From Hevea brasiliensis (lineage: Eukaryota > Streptophyta > Magnoliopsida > Malpighiales > Euphorbiaceae), in contig NC_079496.1 of assembly GCF_030052815.1 (NCBI RefSeq), positions 5,270,001-5,334,000 of the forward strand: a DNA stretch of 64,000 bases, given 5' to 3'. Under the pieces are notes generated by a model. It was not told the DNA's origin and searched no databases. It saw only the letters and a program-made list of their open reading frames with translations. A program made the position numbers and the translations under genes. Shown piece after piece: positions 27,366 through 39,825 of the stretch; the stretch's first letter is position 1, and each line of letters starts with the position of its first letter.

Positions 27366-27665
27366 TTACCGCTTGAAAGCCCAGGCGTGTCGGAACACCG
27401 GTGCGGGGAGGAGCGGATGAACGCCAAAGGCGTCGGTGTTAAGGGGAATATTAGCAGTCTTCTCGCTCGAAATCAGTTCGCCATTTGAATCGGTCGAATG
27501 ATTCGAGATCGGCACGATCGAGGTCCGCGATCCAGATCGTTTAATTAGTCCAGTTCTCTCACCATCATCAGATGAGGTCATTTCGATTCTTCGATCACCG
27601 GGATCATAAATTTTCAGTCGGGGAATAAAAAGGTCCATCGGAAAAAGATCAAAAACCACAATCAT
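27366..27665 (-). pseudogene. Antisense LTR ORF 2 (5' LTR copy, truncated)
   Basis: It opens at ATG 27665 with MIVVFDLFPMDLFIPRLKIY, the same start as the 137-residue frame at 46759-46346 in the 3' LTR. Indels near 27370-27440 shift it before the hydrophobic C-terminal half. A minus-strand TATATATA lies at 27758-27751, about 90 bp upstream. Confidence 0.55.
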
Positions 27666-28378
27666 GGCCGGAACAACTGCCGGAACAACTAGAGCAGGAA
27701 AGTAAGGAGGAAAAGAGGAAAATCGAATGGAGAAAGCTTTTGGTCAGGGGTATATATAGGGGGAGATCAAGCATTTATTGCTAAGCAGAAAATGAAGCGG
27801 ACGTTTTGGGAATCGAGGGGAATTAATGCTTTGACCAGACCGGACCTGATTAAGGGGAGGACCGGAACGATACAGATCGGAAGAAGGGAGGTCGGTATAA
27901 AAGATCAGAGAAGGATCATGTTAAGAAGATTGGAAAAGAAGAGAGAGCAGAAAACAAAGAGAATAAGGCGCTTACCGCTGTCGTCATAATCAGAGCCAAG
28001 GTAGTTAAAGCGTTGCAGGAGAAATCTCAACCGCACGCCCCAGAATCGCCCGCATTTCTGACATGCGTACGTCAGGACAGCGCTGTACATCCTAATCTCC
28101 ACCGTTGATCTTACTTGTAAGGACGAGCTCGGAGCCCTCGGATCGAAGAAGAAAACGACAAGATCAGCGCCCTTCACTCCTAGCCCTCGGATCTCCCCGG
28201 ACAAGAGAATTTAGGACCGTCAGATTAGAAGAAGAAAATGACAAATATTCTGAAGGGGATCTCAGCCGTCCGTTCTGATCCTCTTTAATTCCTGAGCCTC
28301 AGATCATGTCCTTCGAAATCCTGACCCTCCATCTCCCTCAAAATAGATCCTGACCCTTCACGGGGAGCACCCGGTTCC

Positions 28379-28386
28379 TATAAATA
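28379..28386 (+). promoter_or_regulatory. Sense TATA box in 5' LTR
   Basis: TATAAATA in a GC-richer context (CCGGTTCC before it), followed by a transcribed-looking region. This is the likely promoter of the full-length element RNA. Confidence 0.65.
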
Positions 28387-29466
28387 CCTGCATGAAAACT
28401 GTTCGACGAACGAAAAAAAAAAGAAAGAAGGGAAGTAGTTACTATAGCGGAAGAACTCTGAAATTTAATTCAGATCGTTACTCTGCTTTCATAAGAAGAA
28501 CTTTTGAAACCAGTTTTCTGAAGTGTTTTCTTAAAAAGATTTTGAACACTGAAACTTTCCATTTTCAGCTCGTTCATCATCCCGCAGTGTTCACATTTTT
28601 CAGTTCCTTGTTATCCTTATTTTCACTTCCATCGTCCATGCTCAATCTCAGTTAAACTCGGGTACAATTCTGACTCGATTGCATTTAGTGAAGTACTCTT
28701 TGTTCCAAGGCGAACCTTAGTCTCCCGGCTATCAACTTGCAATCTTATTGCGTTTTGTGATTCTGTAGTTAGTTCACTAGATTCGACTCCTTACAGGTCA
28801 GTGTTCATATTGCCATTGTATTAAGTTTAGTTCTTGTTTTACGTATTTCCTTTCTTCTTTCTTTATGTATGTTATTTTCTTTAAGTTCATATCACGTTTA
28901 AAAAAATACAAAGAAAGGTTGTGCTCTAGTTTATTTCCGTGTCGGATAATCCATACCTTTATTAATCTTTATTATTTCCGAACGCAAGTCATCTAGTCCT
29001 GAGTAATGTATAAGTGGTTGGATGAAATGTAGGTAACGGCAACTTAAGAAGTCCCTTTAGAATAATGAAAGGTCTAAATAATAAGCCAGGAGAATGGTGA
29101 AGCCGAGTCACTAGAATAACTCAATAGATCATTGGGCAAGACGTCATAAGATAGAGTAAAACCAAACCCTGGATAACTAAATAGAATAGATCAGCTATCG
29201 AAAAATGCTGGTGAGGTGACCATATAAGAAGGTCGGAGGATTCGGTTTGGTATCCCCTGTCCAGTCCAAAGGTACCAATAAGCTAAAGAAGTCTTGCTCA
29301 GGCCCCCCCTGACGCCTTTGAACGTCAGAACCCTTAGCCTTAGGTCCTCTTGATAGGTAGAATTTAGAGAGATCGGAAAGACCCTTATCCGACTACCGTT
29401 TAAATAGAAGAGAGCAGAAAGGAGTCTTTATCCGATCCTCAACTAGAATTTCAGCAAATAATTTTA

Positions 29467-29800
29467 AAAGAGATTGGAGGAGGGTTTCTTATCCGATTCT
29501 CACCTAAAACTTTAACAAACAACTTAAAAGAGGTCGGAAGAGAGTTCTTATCCGATCCTCGAGCTAAAATTTTAATAAATATTAAAAGAGGTCGGAGGAG
29601 AGTTCTTATCCGATCCTCGAGCTAAAATTTTAATAAATATTAAAAGAGGTCGGAGGAGAGTCCTTATCCGATCTTCAAGCTAAAATTTTAATAAATATTA
29701 AAAGAGATCGGAGGAGAGTTCTTATCCGATTCTCAATCCAAAATTTTTAAAAGAGATCGGATGAAAGTTCTTATCCGATTCTCAAATTGAATTTTAACCA
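29467..29800. repeat. Tandem subrepeat in 5' LTR, about 58 bp
   Basis: Six units carry GAGATCGGAGGAGAGTTCTT-like cores followed by TATCCGAT. The equivalent site in the 3' LTR (48546-48830) has five. Confidence 0.88.
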
Positions 29801-30195
29801 AATAGCCCCCTTCAAACAAAATTAACAATACAACAATAACTCACTAAGGTTGTCTCATTTACTTATGTATCTGGGTTATCTGAATTTAGTGAAAAATCAA
29901 ATATTCCTTTTTGTTAAAAGGATTAACATTTCCATTCAAGCCCTCCTAACTAATTTATAAAGAATGCAAAGTTAAATCTACTTACCCTTATTAAGGGACG
30001 AGGTGGGGTGCCTAACACCTTCCCCACTGGTTTACGGACCCCGAACTTAGAATCTCTGTTTTGAAGTGGTTTTATTTCACTTTGTCTTCAGAAATGGTTT
30101 TCTTTAGTTTCCCTCAAAACTAAGGTGGCGACTCCTCATTCTTTTCCACTTCGGTGAGGGTTCATTCAGGCGACCGCAAAATCCCTTGCGACAGC

Positions 30196-30212
30196 TTGGC
30201 GACTCCACTGGG
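30196..30212 (+). other. Primer binding site of Ogre-like element
   Basis: TTGGCGACTCCACTGGG follows the LTR end by two bases. The same PBS style is familiar from Ogre/Tat elements (reported as tRNA-Arg in Ogre); I did not match it to a tRNA here. Confidence 0.8.
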
Positions 30213-31068
30213 TATCGCGTGATTGACTTAACCCCGGTCTAGAGGTCCAAAAGTAGATTTAATTTTTCGATCCAATTATAGTTAGGTGGGCTCACCCGGC
30301 AATATTTTATGCGTTAATCGTTGATTATTTCTACTAACTGTTTCGCTTGTTTTGCTTGTTTTACTCCCTACAGTGCTCTTCGTTTGAAAAAAGAAGAAAA
30401 ATGGGAAAAATAAAATCCCCCTGAATTGGGAAGAGGTAAAGATGTCCCTTCACACACTGAACACTCACACGATGTCCTTACACACTTCAGCCCTATACCC
30501 GGGCTTTCTTATCCTTTCAGGAAAATAAGAGGGAGTCATGTAGCGGTACCCGTGGGTTTTACCCTGTTAGTATCCGTGAAGGCTTCTGCTCAAATTGAAA
30601 CTTGTTCTATTCACTGTGATACCCGTGGAATTTTCCCGATAATATCATGGTTATAGAATGGGCCTCTACTGTTTACAGTAGGGGCAATTTGGGAACCTGT
30701 GGCTTTTAGAAAATTAGACCCTGAGCTAAACTATCACGATAGTTGGAAGCCGTAGCGAGCTACCTTGTAAGATAGAACTGTCCAACTAGATAGCACCCAG
30801 CCGGTATTAGGACTTTCCTTTACTTTAAGACAAAAGGGGCATACTTACTCTTACCCTATTCTGCCTCAGCTTTCTTTTTATTCGTTTTTGTGAGGGTAAT
30901 CTTGAATTCTACTGAAACACCTACACATTTTCCTACTTTGATAAATGTGTATGTGTCACCCTGTCAACAGTATAATTCAAAATTACCCAAATTTATCCTG
31001 CTAACGAATTTTTCCCGCAGGCATCACCAAACCAAAAGTCTGTAAAAAGGATAGGCATCAACTTTATC
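30213..31068 (+). other. Leader of Ogre-like element
   Basis: There is no sustained frame. A possible splice acceptor (TTTTTCCCGCAG, ending at 31020) lies 48 bp before the ORF1 ATG. Confidence 0.55.
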
Positions 31069-32957
31069 ATGGCATCCTCGAGGCAGTAGGCAAAAGAAGT
31101 TCAAAATGCTAAACTTTGGTCCAAATCAGCTCATAGTCCAATACACCCGCAAAACGATGTTCCCAAGGCACATGCTAGCTTACTGCCTTCATTGGATCTG
31201 AGCAAAATTGAGGTCAGAATGAACAGCCTCGAGGGTCTGTCTAATGGTTGGAGTTCACTTCCCGATCAGGTCAAGGCACAATTTGAGGAGAAGTACGGGA
31301 GGATTGCAACCTTAATGCGAGTCAAGGTCCAAATCTCGGCATTAAAGGCCATCTTTGTCGGCTTGGAGTCCTGGCACGGGTATTCTCTTTCAATGATATT
31401 GATACAGTTCCCACTATGGAAGAATATCAGGCATTACTAGAGATTCCTTATTCAACGCAGAAACGGATCTACCTACACCTCGAGCATAGGCAGACCTGGA
31501 AACGATTGGCACATATGTTGGGTACTTCCCCAGAAGAAGTAAAGGCAAAAGAAACCGTCAAATGGAACACGCATGGATGGTATTGGACCTACCTTAAGAA
31601 GTGGTTAGATCAATACCTCCAAGAGAAACAGTGGGATCGAGCTTCAGTGGCACTCGCCTTGGGAATCTATGGCCTGATTTTGTTCCCGGGACCTTTTGGG
31701 AATCATAACCTGCAGCACGGTGGAAGTATTCAGGCGAGAAAAGGTGGAGGTCAATCCGATCGGCACTCAGCGGAGACCTTATTAACCCTTACCTACTGCA
31801 GACAACAGGGCAAAGGGACCATTAAGTGTTGTTCTCAATTGTTGTACTTCTGGATTATCAGTCACATGTGTCCTGTGGAGACAAAGCGATTGACTTGGTA
31901 TCTTGACCAGCCTCCCGTCGAGAAGATGACCCGGTTAATAATCAGTCCGAAGAATAAACAGCAGTGGCAGGAACGGATTTTGAGTTTCAATAGCCATGAT
32001 TACTGTTGGAGGAAACTGTGGACGTCGGGCCAATCCGCTTTGATCAGCATGGGAGGTAATCAATCAGTATCCCTAATCGGAGTGACTGGATACACAAGTT
32101 ACACTCCGGCATTGGTAATGAGGCAGTTTGGCTCAACTCAGTCCAGAATCAACATTGAAGAATACCACCAAGGTCATTTCTACCATGAGCTCAAGGAAGA
32201 GGAAGGATTGAAGATATCTCGCAGATCTTGGGAAAGCATCTCTCTGATGGAGAGGTCGCCTAAGGGTCCAAATGCCACACACAATTATCTTGAATGGAGG
32301 GCTGACAGGGACCAAGAACACTCAACTGCAGAATTCGAAGATAGCGACCCTCGCCAAAACATCCTATTAGAAGAAGCTGATAATCGTTCGGCTGACTTAC
32401 TACAAAAGGCAAATACCAAGAACTCACAACTGCAAGAACAAATAAAACGATTGGAGGACCAACAGCAGAACCTTAAAAGAAAAGTAAGAAGACTCAGGGA
32501 AGAGGCAATGGCCAGAAAGATGGAGTTCGAAGAGCGAGAGGCACGGTGGGAAAAGGAAAAAGACTCTCTCCAAGCTGTGGTAAAAGAAGTAGAAGTACAG
32601 AATAGTAAGCTTCAGGAAAAAATGAAATACCAAGAGATACTCGTTGAAGAGTATAAACAAGAAAACAAAAAGAAGAAACTCGAATTGAAAGAACAGGCAC
32701 TACTCATCAACGATATTCTAAAAGAGTGTGCTAAGGAAAGGAAAGATAAAGAAAGACAAGCTGCCCTCTATCAAAAGCTGAAAGAGAATGTCGACCAGCT
32801 GGAGAGAATGATAGCACAGGGAAAGCAAGAACTATTACCTGAATCCGAGTATGCTCTGAAAGCATTCGACCCTGCCAAACAAGAAGAAAGGTTATATGAG
32901 TATCTTAGAAAATGTCATCTCATTATAAAGAACCTCCCAGAGCCTAGGCCGATGTAA
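31069..32957 (+). pseudogene. Ogre-type ORF1 (coiled-coil protein upstream of gag)
   Basis: ATG at 31069 opens MASSRQ, then a TAG at 31087. The frame continues to about 31370, where a frameshift leads into a 513-residue open frame (31416-32957) starting MEEYQALLEIPYSTQKR. The first half carries PTMEEYQ, KETVKWNTHGWYW and ALALGIYGLILFPG, the pattern of the plant DUF7745-type domain found in Ogre ORF1 and in related host-genome copies. The second half (from about residue 330) is a long Lys/Glu-rich coiled coil. Its role in the element is unknown. An ORF1 in front of gag is a defining trait of Ogre elements. The copy is disabled by the stop and frameshift. Confidence 0.85.
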
Positions 32958-33381
32958 AGAATACGGTGTACAATTTATTCAGTTAATGAAATGATTTTTG
33001 GACCACCGTTTAGCAAAATTGTGAATAAATAATATGACTCCCGTAGGAACTCCCTCGCTAGGGTTATGTGAAAAATTGGATGTGCTATATGGACAGGTAT
33101 CATAAATGCACATTCAATCCAGTCATTCACAGTCAGACTATCGAACGATGTCATGATAAAGTTGATGCTATCATCCTTTTGCAGATTACATTCTGGCTCC
33201 CAAATGCCACTGTATCCTTCGTCCGGACCAGGACTTTTAGTTTTTTTTTACAAAATTCGAAATTCATTAAAACTTTTTTTACTCCTTACAGAAAATCAAA
33301 AATTGCTTCAAACAAGGCAAGTCTGACCAAGCACACGGTTCAGCCCAAGCGAGTGTACTTAACAAGATCCCGAACAAAGAA

Positions 33382-36193
33382 GATAATGAAAGATCAGGAA
33401 TAAGTACAGAACCTACAAGGACAGGTCTCCGAATTGAAGGATCAGGTCTCAGAACTTATGAGACTAATGAGGGAAATGTCCCAGAATAAACCTACTTCGG
33501 AACCTAACTTACCACTACCTCCCCCACCACCTACAACAATGGATCCTCACCAAGCTTCAACCTCTTTCACCTTTCAGTCACCTATCCCGGACCCGATAAT
33601 CACTGTCAATCCGGCTACCATAAATAATGACCTACCTTACTCTCATTACCCAACCGTTCCAAACACTGACCCATATCCTTCAATTCTAATCCCTCCAGTT
33701 CACTCCACCCCTCATCTCCCAACTGGGGGAGCATTTCATGCAATGGGAGGGGAAAATAAGACGAGAGAAAACGAGAAACTATTTGCTCTAGAAGAGAGAT
33801 TGAGAGCAATCGAAGGACTGAATATGTATGGTTCAGTCGATGTGGCATCGCTTAGATTGGTTCCTGATGTGGTGGTGCCGCCCAAGTTTAAGGTCCCTGA
33901 TTTCGACAAGTACACTGGGAATTCAGACCCTCGCATTCACTTGGCCACCTATATCACCAAGATGTCCGCTCTGACAGATGATGACAGACTGTTAGTCCAC
34001 TTCTTTCATGAGAGCCTCTCCGGGGCAGCCCTGAGGTGGTGCATTCAGTTGGACAGGAGCAAACTGCGCTCCTGGAAGGATTTAGCTGATGCCTTCTTAA
34101 AACAGTACAAATTTAATTGCGATGTGGCCCCCACAAGGAGGGACCTCCAGAACTTGGTACAGAAAGACAGGGAAAGCTTCAAGGAGTATGCCTAGAGATG
34201 GAGAGAAAAGGCGGCAGAAGTACACCCCCCGGTGACCGATAATGAGCTATGCTCTCTGTTCATTGAGACTTTGAAAGCCCCTTACTTCAACTTGATGATT
34301 GGAAACACTTCTAACAGCTTCTCAGACATCATCCAGGCTGGTGAGAGAATTGAAGCTAATTTAAGAATGGGACGACTGCAGGAGTTGGCTGAGAACACTG
34401 CAAAGAGGACTGCTAATTTTGGCAAGAAAAAGGAGGGTGATGTGCATTCCATCACCCGGCAGAATAATTACTCCCCACTTCCCCAAAATAACTACCGGCC
34501 ATATCCTTCCCCTCACGGCCAAACCATCGCAAACATTCCGCCTCCTTTCCCAAATTATCCACACCCGCGCCCACAATACCCCCTACCTACAAATTACCAA
34601 CCTAGACCACCTCCTCCTCCTGCTCAACCGATACCACCACAAAACAACCCAAGACCCCCAAGGAACCCTGATCCTCCTCTTCCCCTCCCGCTCAGTGAAA
34701 TATACCGGTACCTTGTCGGTATAAACCAGATAGTACCAGTTCCCCTAGACCCAATTCAGCCTCCATATCCCAGGTGGTATGATGCCACTGCCCGTTGTGA
34801 GTATCATGGAGGAGCACAAGGGCATTCAATTGACAACTGTGGGGCACTTAGGGGGAGAGTGCACGCTTTAATCCGGAACGGATGGCTGAAAATTGAGGGA
34901 AATGGTTCCCTCCCTAATGTTACCTCAAACCCATTGCCCAACCATAATGCGGGCAATGGTGTAAATATGATAGAGTCTGACGGAGAAAGGTCGACACCGG
35001 ATGTAGACGAGCTGATTCCTCACTTTGAGGAAATTTTTGCCGTGGCAATGAGGGAAGGCTACCTTTGCCCTCAGGTATCAGTGTCAGTAAAGAATACGGG
35101 ATGTCCTTACCATGGAGGGGCAGCTGATCATGAGCTGCGGGATTGTGAGGGATTCAAGCAAGAGGTTCAGAACTTGTTATCCCTCAAAGTTCTGAGATGC
35201 TGGACAAGGTCGAAGACGGAAGGGGGAGTGAACACAACTAGATATAGCCAAAATGCTTCTACCTCTAAACCCAGAATCACCTTCTCACCCCCAGTAGCCT
35301 CACCGCCAGTAATGGTTATCCGAACTCCTCCTCAGCTCCCTGTCACCAATACTCACGCTGTCCCTTGGAACTATAATTTCCAAGTTTTCACTCAAGGAGC
35401 GTCAAACAGTACATCAGCTCCTAATCTTGCCTCACTTTCGGCACCACTAAAACCATGTTTCACTCCTAATGAGCATTTTAAAATGACTTATGCAGGACCT
35501 ATAACCAGTACTACTCCCCAAGTTAATCTTCAGCCCGTCGCTGCCACAAAATCCTCCTCGCTTGAGCAAGAAGTCGAGTTCATAACTCGAAGTGGGAGGT
35601 GTTACGGGAACGAAGAGAAAGAAAAGAGGAAAGGGAAAGTAAAAATGGGAGAGTCACTAAAGAATACAGAAGAGGAGGTTGAGAAGACAGAGGAAGTAGA
35701 ACTTGCCGGATATAAAGAAGAGGAAGAGCTGATGCTTCAAATAATGAAACAGAGTGAGTACGATGTGGTGGAGTAGTTGAGAAAGACACCTGCCCGAATT
35801 TCACTATTATCACTGATCCTGAGCTCAGAAGTACACCGACAAGCCTTACAGAGAATCCTGGATTAGGCCTTTGTAAACCCCGACATCACACCGGGGCAGT
35901 TTGAGAAGATAGTGGGACAAATCCAAGCATCCAGTTTTGTTACTTTCTCGGAAGACGAGATAGACCCTGCGGGTTTAAGGCACACTAAAGCTCTGCATGT
36001 GACAGTGAAATGTAAGGGATGTATAGTAGCCAAGGTCCTTATTGATAACGGATCAACCCTTAATGTACTACCTAGTGCTACCTTGGCAAGGTTGCCAGTC
36101 GATCAATCAAATATACGTCAAAGTGCTATGGTGGTAAGAGCCTTTGATGGTACCAGAAGAGAAGTATTGGGAGATATTGACTTGCCACTTTAA
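33382..36193 (+). pseudogene. Ogre gag and aspartic protease, broken by stops
   Basis: One frame runs from about 33382 to 36193 but is cut by stops at 33401 (TAA), 34193 (TAG), 35774 (TAG), 35864 (TAG) and 36191 (TAA). Order of parts: short coiled coil, Pro-rich linker, capsid core (VPDFDKYTGNSDPRIHLATY, FFHESLSGAALRW, LQNLVQKDRESFKEYA), long Pro-rich region, two non-standard zinc motifs (CEYHGGAQGHSIDNC and CPYHGGAADHELRDC) and the protease active site LIDNGSTLNVLP near 36040. Gag forms the particle and protease cuts the polyprotein. The start is uncertain because a splice acceptor (CTCCTTACAG, ending at 33291) suggests the real gag begins after an upstream intron. Confidence 0.9.
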
Positions 36194-36886
36194 ATTGGCG
36201 CATGTACCTTCAATGTCACGTTCCAGGTGATGAATATTGAACCGGCCTACACTATGTTGCTGGGGAGGCCGTGGATCCATTCCGCAAATGCTGTTCCTTC
36301 AACTTTGCATCAGAAAATAAAGTACATCATGGACGGCAAAATCATCACGGTGAGAGGGGAAGAAGCCATATTAGTCACCAAGCCACAATCACTTCCTTAC
36401 GTGGAAGCTACTGAGGAGTCGTTGGAAAGTTCTTTCCAAGCCCTCGAATTACAAGACATCGGAAAGGAGGGGGCTATGGCTATGGTAGCCAAAGTGATGT
36501 CAAGGAATGGGTATCAAGAGAGCAAAGGCTTGGGAACCGCATTGCAAGAAATCATTGAACCTATATCGGCTATCCAGAAGGTAGGCCGTTGTGGTTTGGG
36601 TTATGAGGAAGATGCCCTTATGGATGGGCGATTCTGGATGAGGAAAATGCTTCGAGATCAAAGGTTTGACCAAAAAATGGGAAAAAGGAAGGTAGTCCCG
36701 AGAATCACAGAGGTCTTCTCTAAACTGGTCATCGAAAAATCCGACAGAGGTTGAAGAATCACCTGATGAACCATCCATTGACGTCATCCACCTAGATTCC
36801 TTATATGAGGCTCTGGTCTCGCCGATAGTTGAGGGGCAAGAGTTGGACAACTGGACAGCAGAGGACATCCCTGTACTTAATTTCGA
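36194..36886 (+). pseudogene. Ogre protease C-terminus with G-patch, up to splice donor
   Basis: This continues the protease frame (ATT GGC at 36194, then PAYTMLLGRPWIHSA, a standard post-protease block). Next comes AMVAKVMSRNGYQESKGLG, a G-patch-like glycine motif characteristic of Ogre protease regions. The frame ends at 36754. The downstream sequence NPTEVEESPDEPSIDVIHL, reading to 36886, is in another frame, so a frameshift lies between about 36690 and 36725. The last coding bases, TTCGA, precede a GTAAAG donor. Confidence 0.82.
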
Positions 36887-37064
36887 GTAAAGTACCTTTG
36901 GTTATCTACACTTGATCATTTTGTCCATGATGACAAGTGTAACATTATAAATGGACCCTTTTCTTATGTCATAAATTTTTAATGAATTAATAGCGCATTT
37001 ATTTCCAATCCTTTTCTCCATTTGAATTCCATCCTTATAATATATTCTATTTTCGTTCATTCAG
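36887..37064 (+). other. Intron between protease and RT of Ogre-like element
   Basis: 178 bp: donor GTAAAGTACC at 36887, pyrimidine-rich TTTTCGTTCATTCAG acceptor at 37064. It is full of stops in the coding frame, and removing it joins LNFE in frame to TIHQLTPNNS. Ogre elements are known for an intron at this place. Confidence 0.75.
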
Positions 37065-39825
37065 AACCATTCATCAATTAACACCTAATAATTCAATAGA
37101 CTCGGAAATTCCTCTGGTTAATTTTGAAACCCCCATAACTGCCATTACTTCAAGTGATTCTGAGGTGGAGCTCACAGAAGAAAGCGATGAAAGGGATGAA
37201 CCTTCCCTAGTGCCTTGTGGCGATGAAACACGCACCATAAACCTAGGCACGGAAGAAGTAAAGAGGGAACTTAAGGTTGTGAAGAGTGAGGAATTGAGAG
37301 ACGTGATCAGTTTGCTCAGAGAATTCTTGGACGTATTTTCCTGGAGCTATGATGATATGGTTGGTCTGGACCCCCAGATAGTGATGCATAAAATCCCCCT
37401 AATTCCAGGGACAATCCCGGTTAAGCAGAAGCTAAGAAGAATGAATCCTGACACATTGCTCAAAGTTAGGGATGAGGTCAAGAAGCAGTATGATGCTGGG
37501 TTCCTGGAAGTAGTCAAGTACCCCCAATGGATAGCTAACGTTGTCCCGGTAATGAAGAAGGACGGGAGAGTTAGGGTGTGCGTCGATTACAGGGATCTCA
37601 ATAAAACAAGCTTAAAAGATGATTTCTCTCTCCCCCACATTGATGTGTTAGTAGACAATGCTGCGGGATTAGGTAGGTGTTCGTGTATTGATGGGGCATC
37701 GGGGTACAATCAAATCCCAATGGATGGGGAGGACAAGGAGAAGACAGCTTTTATCACTCAATGGGGGGTATTTTGTTATCAGGTCATGCCTTTCGGGTTG
37801 AAGAATGCCGGCGCCACTTACCAATGCGCTATGGTTACATTATTCCACGATATGATGCATAAAGAAGTGGAGGTGTACGTGGATGATATGATCATCAAAT
37901 CCCGGGGAGACGAAAGCCATGTGCGGGTGCTGAGGAAAGTATTTGAAAGACTCAGGAAATACCAGCTGAAACTAAACCCTGCCAAATGCGTATTCGAAGC
38001 CAGATCTGGAAAGTTGTTGGGATTCATAGTAAGTGAGAGGGGAATAGAAGTTGATCCAGACAAGGTTCGAGCTATTCAAGAAATGCCATCCCCAAAAACA
38101 GAAAGGGAGGTGCGCAGTTTTCTGGGAAAGTTGAACTACATATCGAGATTTATTTCTAATCTCACCGCTAAGGCTGAGCCTATTTTCAGACTACTCCGGA
38201 AGAACAATTCCACTCAATGGGATTCAGTTTGCCAAGAGGCTTTTGAGAAAATCAAGCAGTACTTGTCCAACCCACCAGTATTGGTTCCACCAGTGGCGGG
38301 AAGGCCTCTGATCCTGTATATGGCAGTCCAGCAAAACTCAATGGGATGTGTTTTGGGGCAACACGATGATACTGGCCGGAAGGAGAGAGCGATTTATTAC
38401 CTGAGCAAAAAGTTCAATGATTGTGAGTCAAGGTATTCTTTCCTAGAAAAAACTTGTTGTGCACTAGCTTGGACAGCGAATCGCCTCAAGCACTACATGT
38501 TGAATCACAAGACATGGCTCATTTCCAGAATGGATCCCATCAAGTATGTATTCGAAAGCCCATTCGTGCCAGGAAGGATAGCCAAGTGGCAAGTCATACT
38601 CTCCCAGTATGACATCGTCTATATGACCCGGAAAATAGTGAAGGGTAGCGTGATTACTGACCTCCTAGCAGAAAACCCTATCCAGGATTATGAAGCTCTG
38701 GATTTTGAGTTCCCTGATGAGCATATTAATGAAGTAGACTGTGAAAAAGAGGGGCCAGTCGATGTTTGGGAAATGTATTTCGACGGAGCTGTCAATTTGT
38801 CCGGTAATGGAGTTGGAGCTGTATTGATATTCCCGGATGGAAAACACTATCCGATAGCTATCAAGTTGAGATTTGACTGCACCAACAACATCGTGGAATA
38901 CGAAGCTTGTGTGATGGGTCTACAGGCTGCCATCGAAATGAAAATCAGGAAGTTGGAGGTATACGGAGACTCAGCCCTGATTATTTATCAGGTCAAGGGA
39001 GAATGGCAAACTAAGGATCCTAAGCTAATCCCGTATCAGACGTACTTACTGAAGCTGATTAAGAAATTCGAGGAAATCTCTTTCACTCATCTTTGTAGAG
39101 ACAAGAATCAATTTGCTGATGCCTTAGCTACTTTAGCTGTTATGGCTCAAATGAAAGAAGGGCAGATAACTCAGATATTAAAGATTAAAGCAAGAAGTGA
39201 ACCGGCTTACTGCTGCATGATTGAAAAAGAACCTGATGGTAGACCTTGGTACCATGACATCTGGCTTTATATCAGAACCAGAGAATTCCCTCCAGGGGTG
39301 AGCAAGAACGAAAGGAGGATGATTCAGAGATTGGCATTGGGATACTTCCCCAGTGGAGAAATCCTATACAAAAGGAGCTCCAACGGCGAATTGTTGAGAT
39401 GTGTGGATGCAAAGGAGGCGAAGAAAATCCTTTTTGAGACTCATGAAGGGAACTGTGCCACCCATACTAATGGACATATGATGGCTAAGCAAATCATGCG
39501 ACGGGGATATTTCTGGACCACCATGGAAAAGGACTGCATCGAATATTTCCGGAAATGCCATAAGTGTCAGATCTACGCAGATCCGATAAATGTGCCACCT
39601 CACAAATTGTTCAACCTCGTCTCACCATGGCCTTTCACAATGTGGGGCATCGATGTGATTGGTCCCATCAACCCTAAGGCATCCAATGGGCACAGGTTTA
39701 TCCTGGTAGCAATCGACTATTTTTCCAAATGGGTCGAAGCAACATCATACGCGCATATTACACAGAACACGTTTCTCAAATTCCTCAGAAACAATATCAT
39801 CTGCCAGCATGGCCTCCCCAATTAA
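37065..39825 (+). pseudogene. Ogre pol: reverse transcriptase, two RNase H, integrase N-half
   Basis: The open frame reads through the intron acceptor to a TAA at 39823. RT (about 37330-38150) has RVCVDYRDLNK, MPFGLKNAGATYQ and the catalytic VYVDDMIIKS. The first RNase H follows (about 38200-38600). A second, archaeal-type RNase H begins MYFDGAVNLSGNGVGAVLI (38776), the hallmark dual RNase H of the Tat lineage. The integrase zinc domain has the HHCC residues (HEGNCATH, CHKCQ) and the core starts WGIDVIGPI and FILVAIDYFSKWVEA. The stop falls just before the second catalytic Asp. Apart from the stops the domains look intact, showing recent inactivation. Confidence 0.95.

Larger units (their letters stand above)
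25450..30193 (+). repeat. 5' LTR of Ogre-like element (4,744 bp, internally deleted)
   Basis: It begins TGTCGACACCATATTTTGG and ends CCCTTGCGACA. Compared with the 3' LTR it lacks 1,293 bp that would lie between 26561 and 26562, and has one extra unit in the repeat at 29467-29800. It holds the truncated antisense frames described below. Confidence 0.95.

Noticed and set aside
27792..28204. Basic frames in the Ogre LTR on both strands near 27.8-28.2 kb
   Set aside because: They are partly conserved in the 3' LTR only because LTRs are copies; no start context or domain supports a gene.
33615..33936. Minus-strand frames opposite gag
   Set aside because: They are shadows of the gag coding region.
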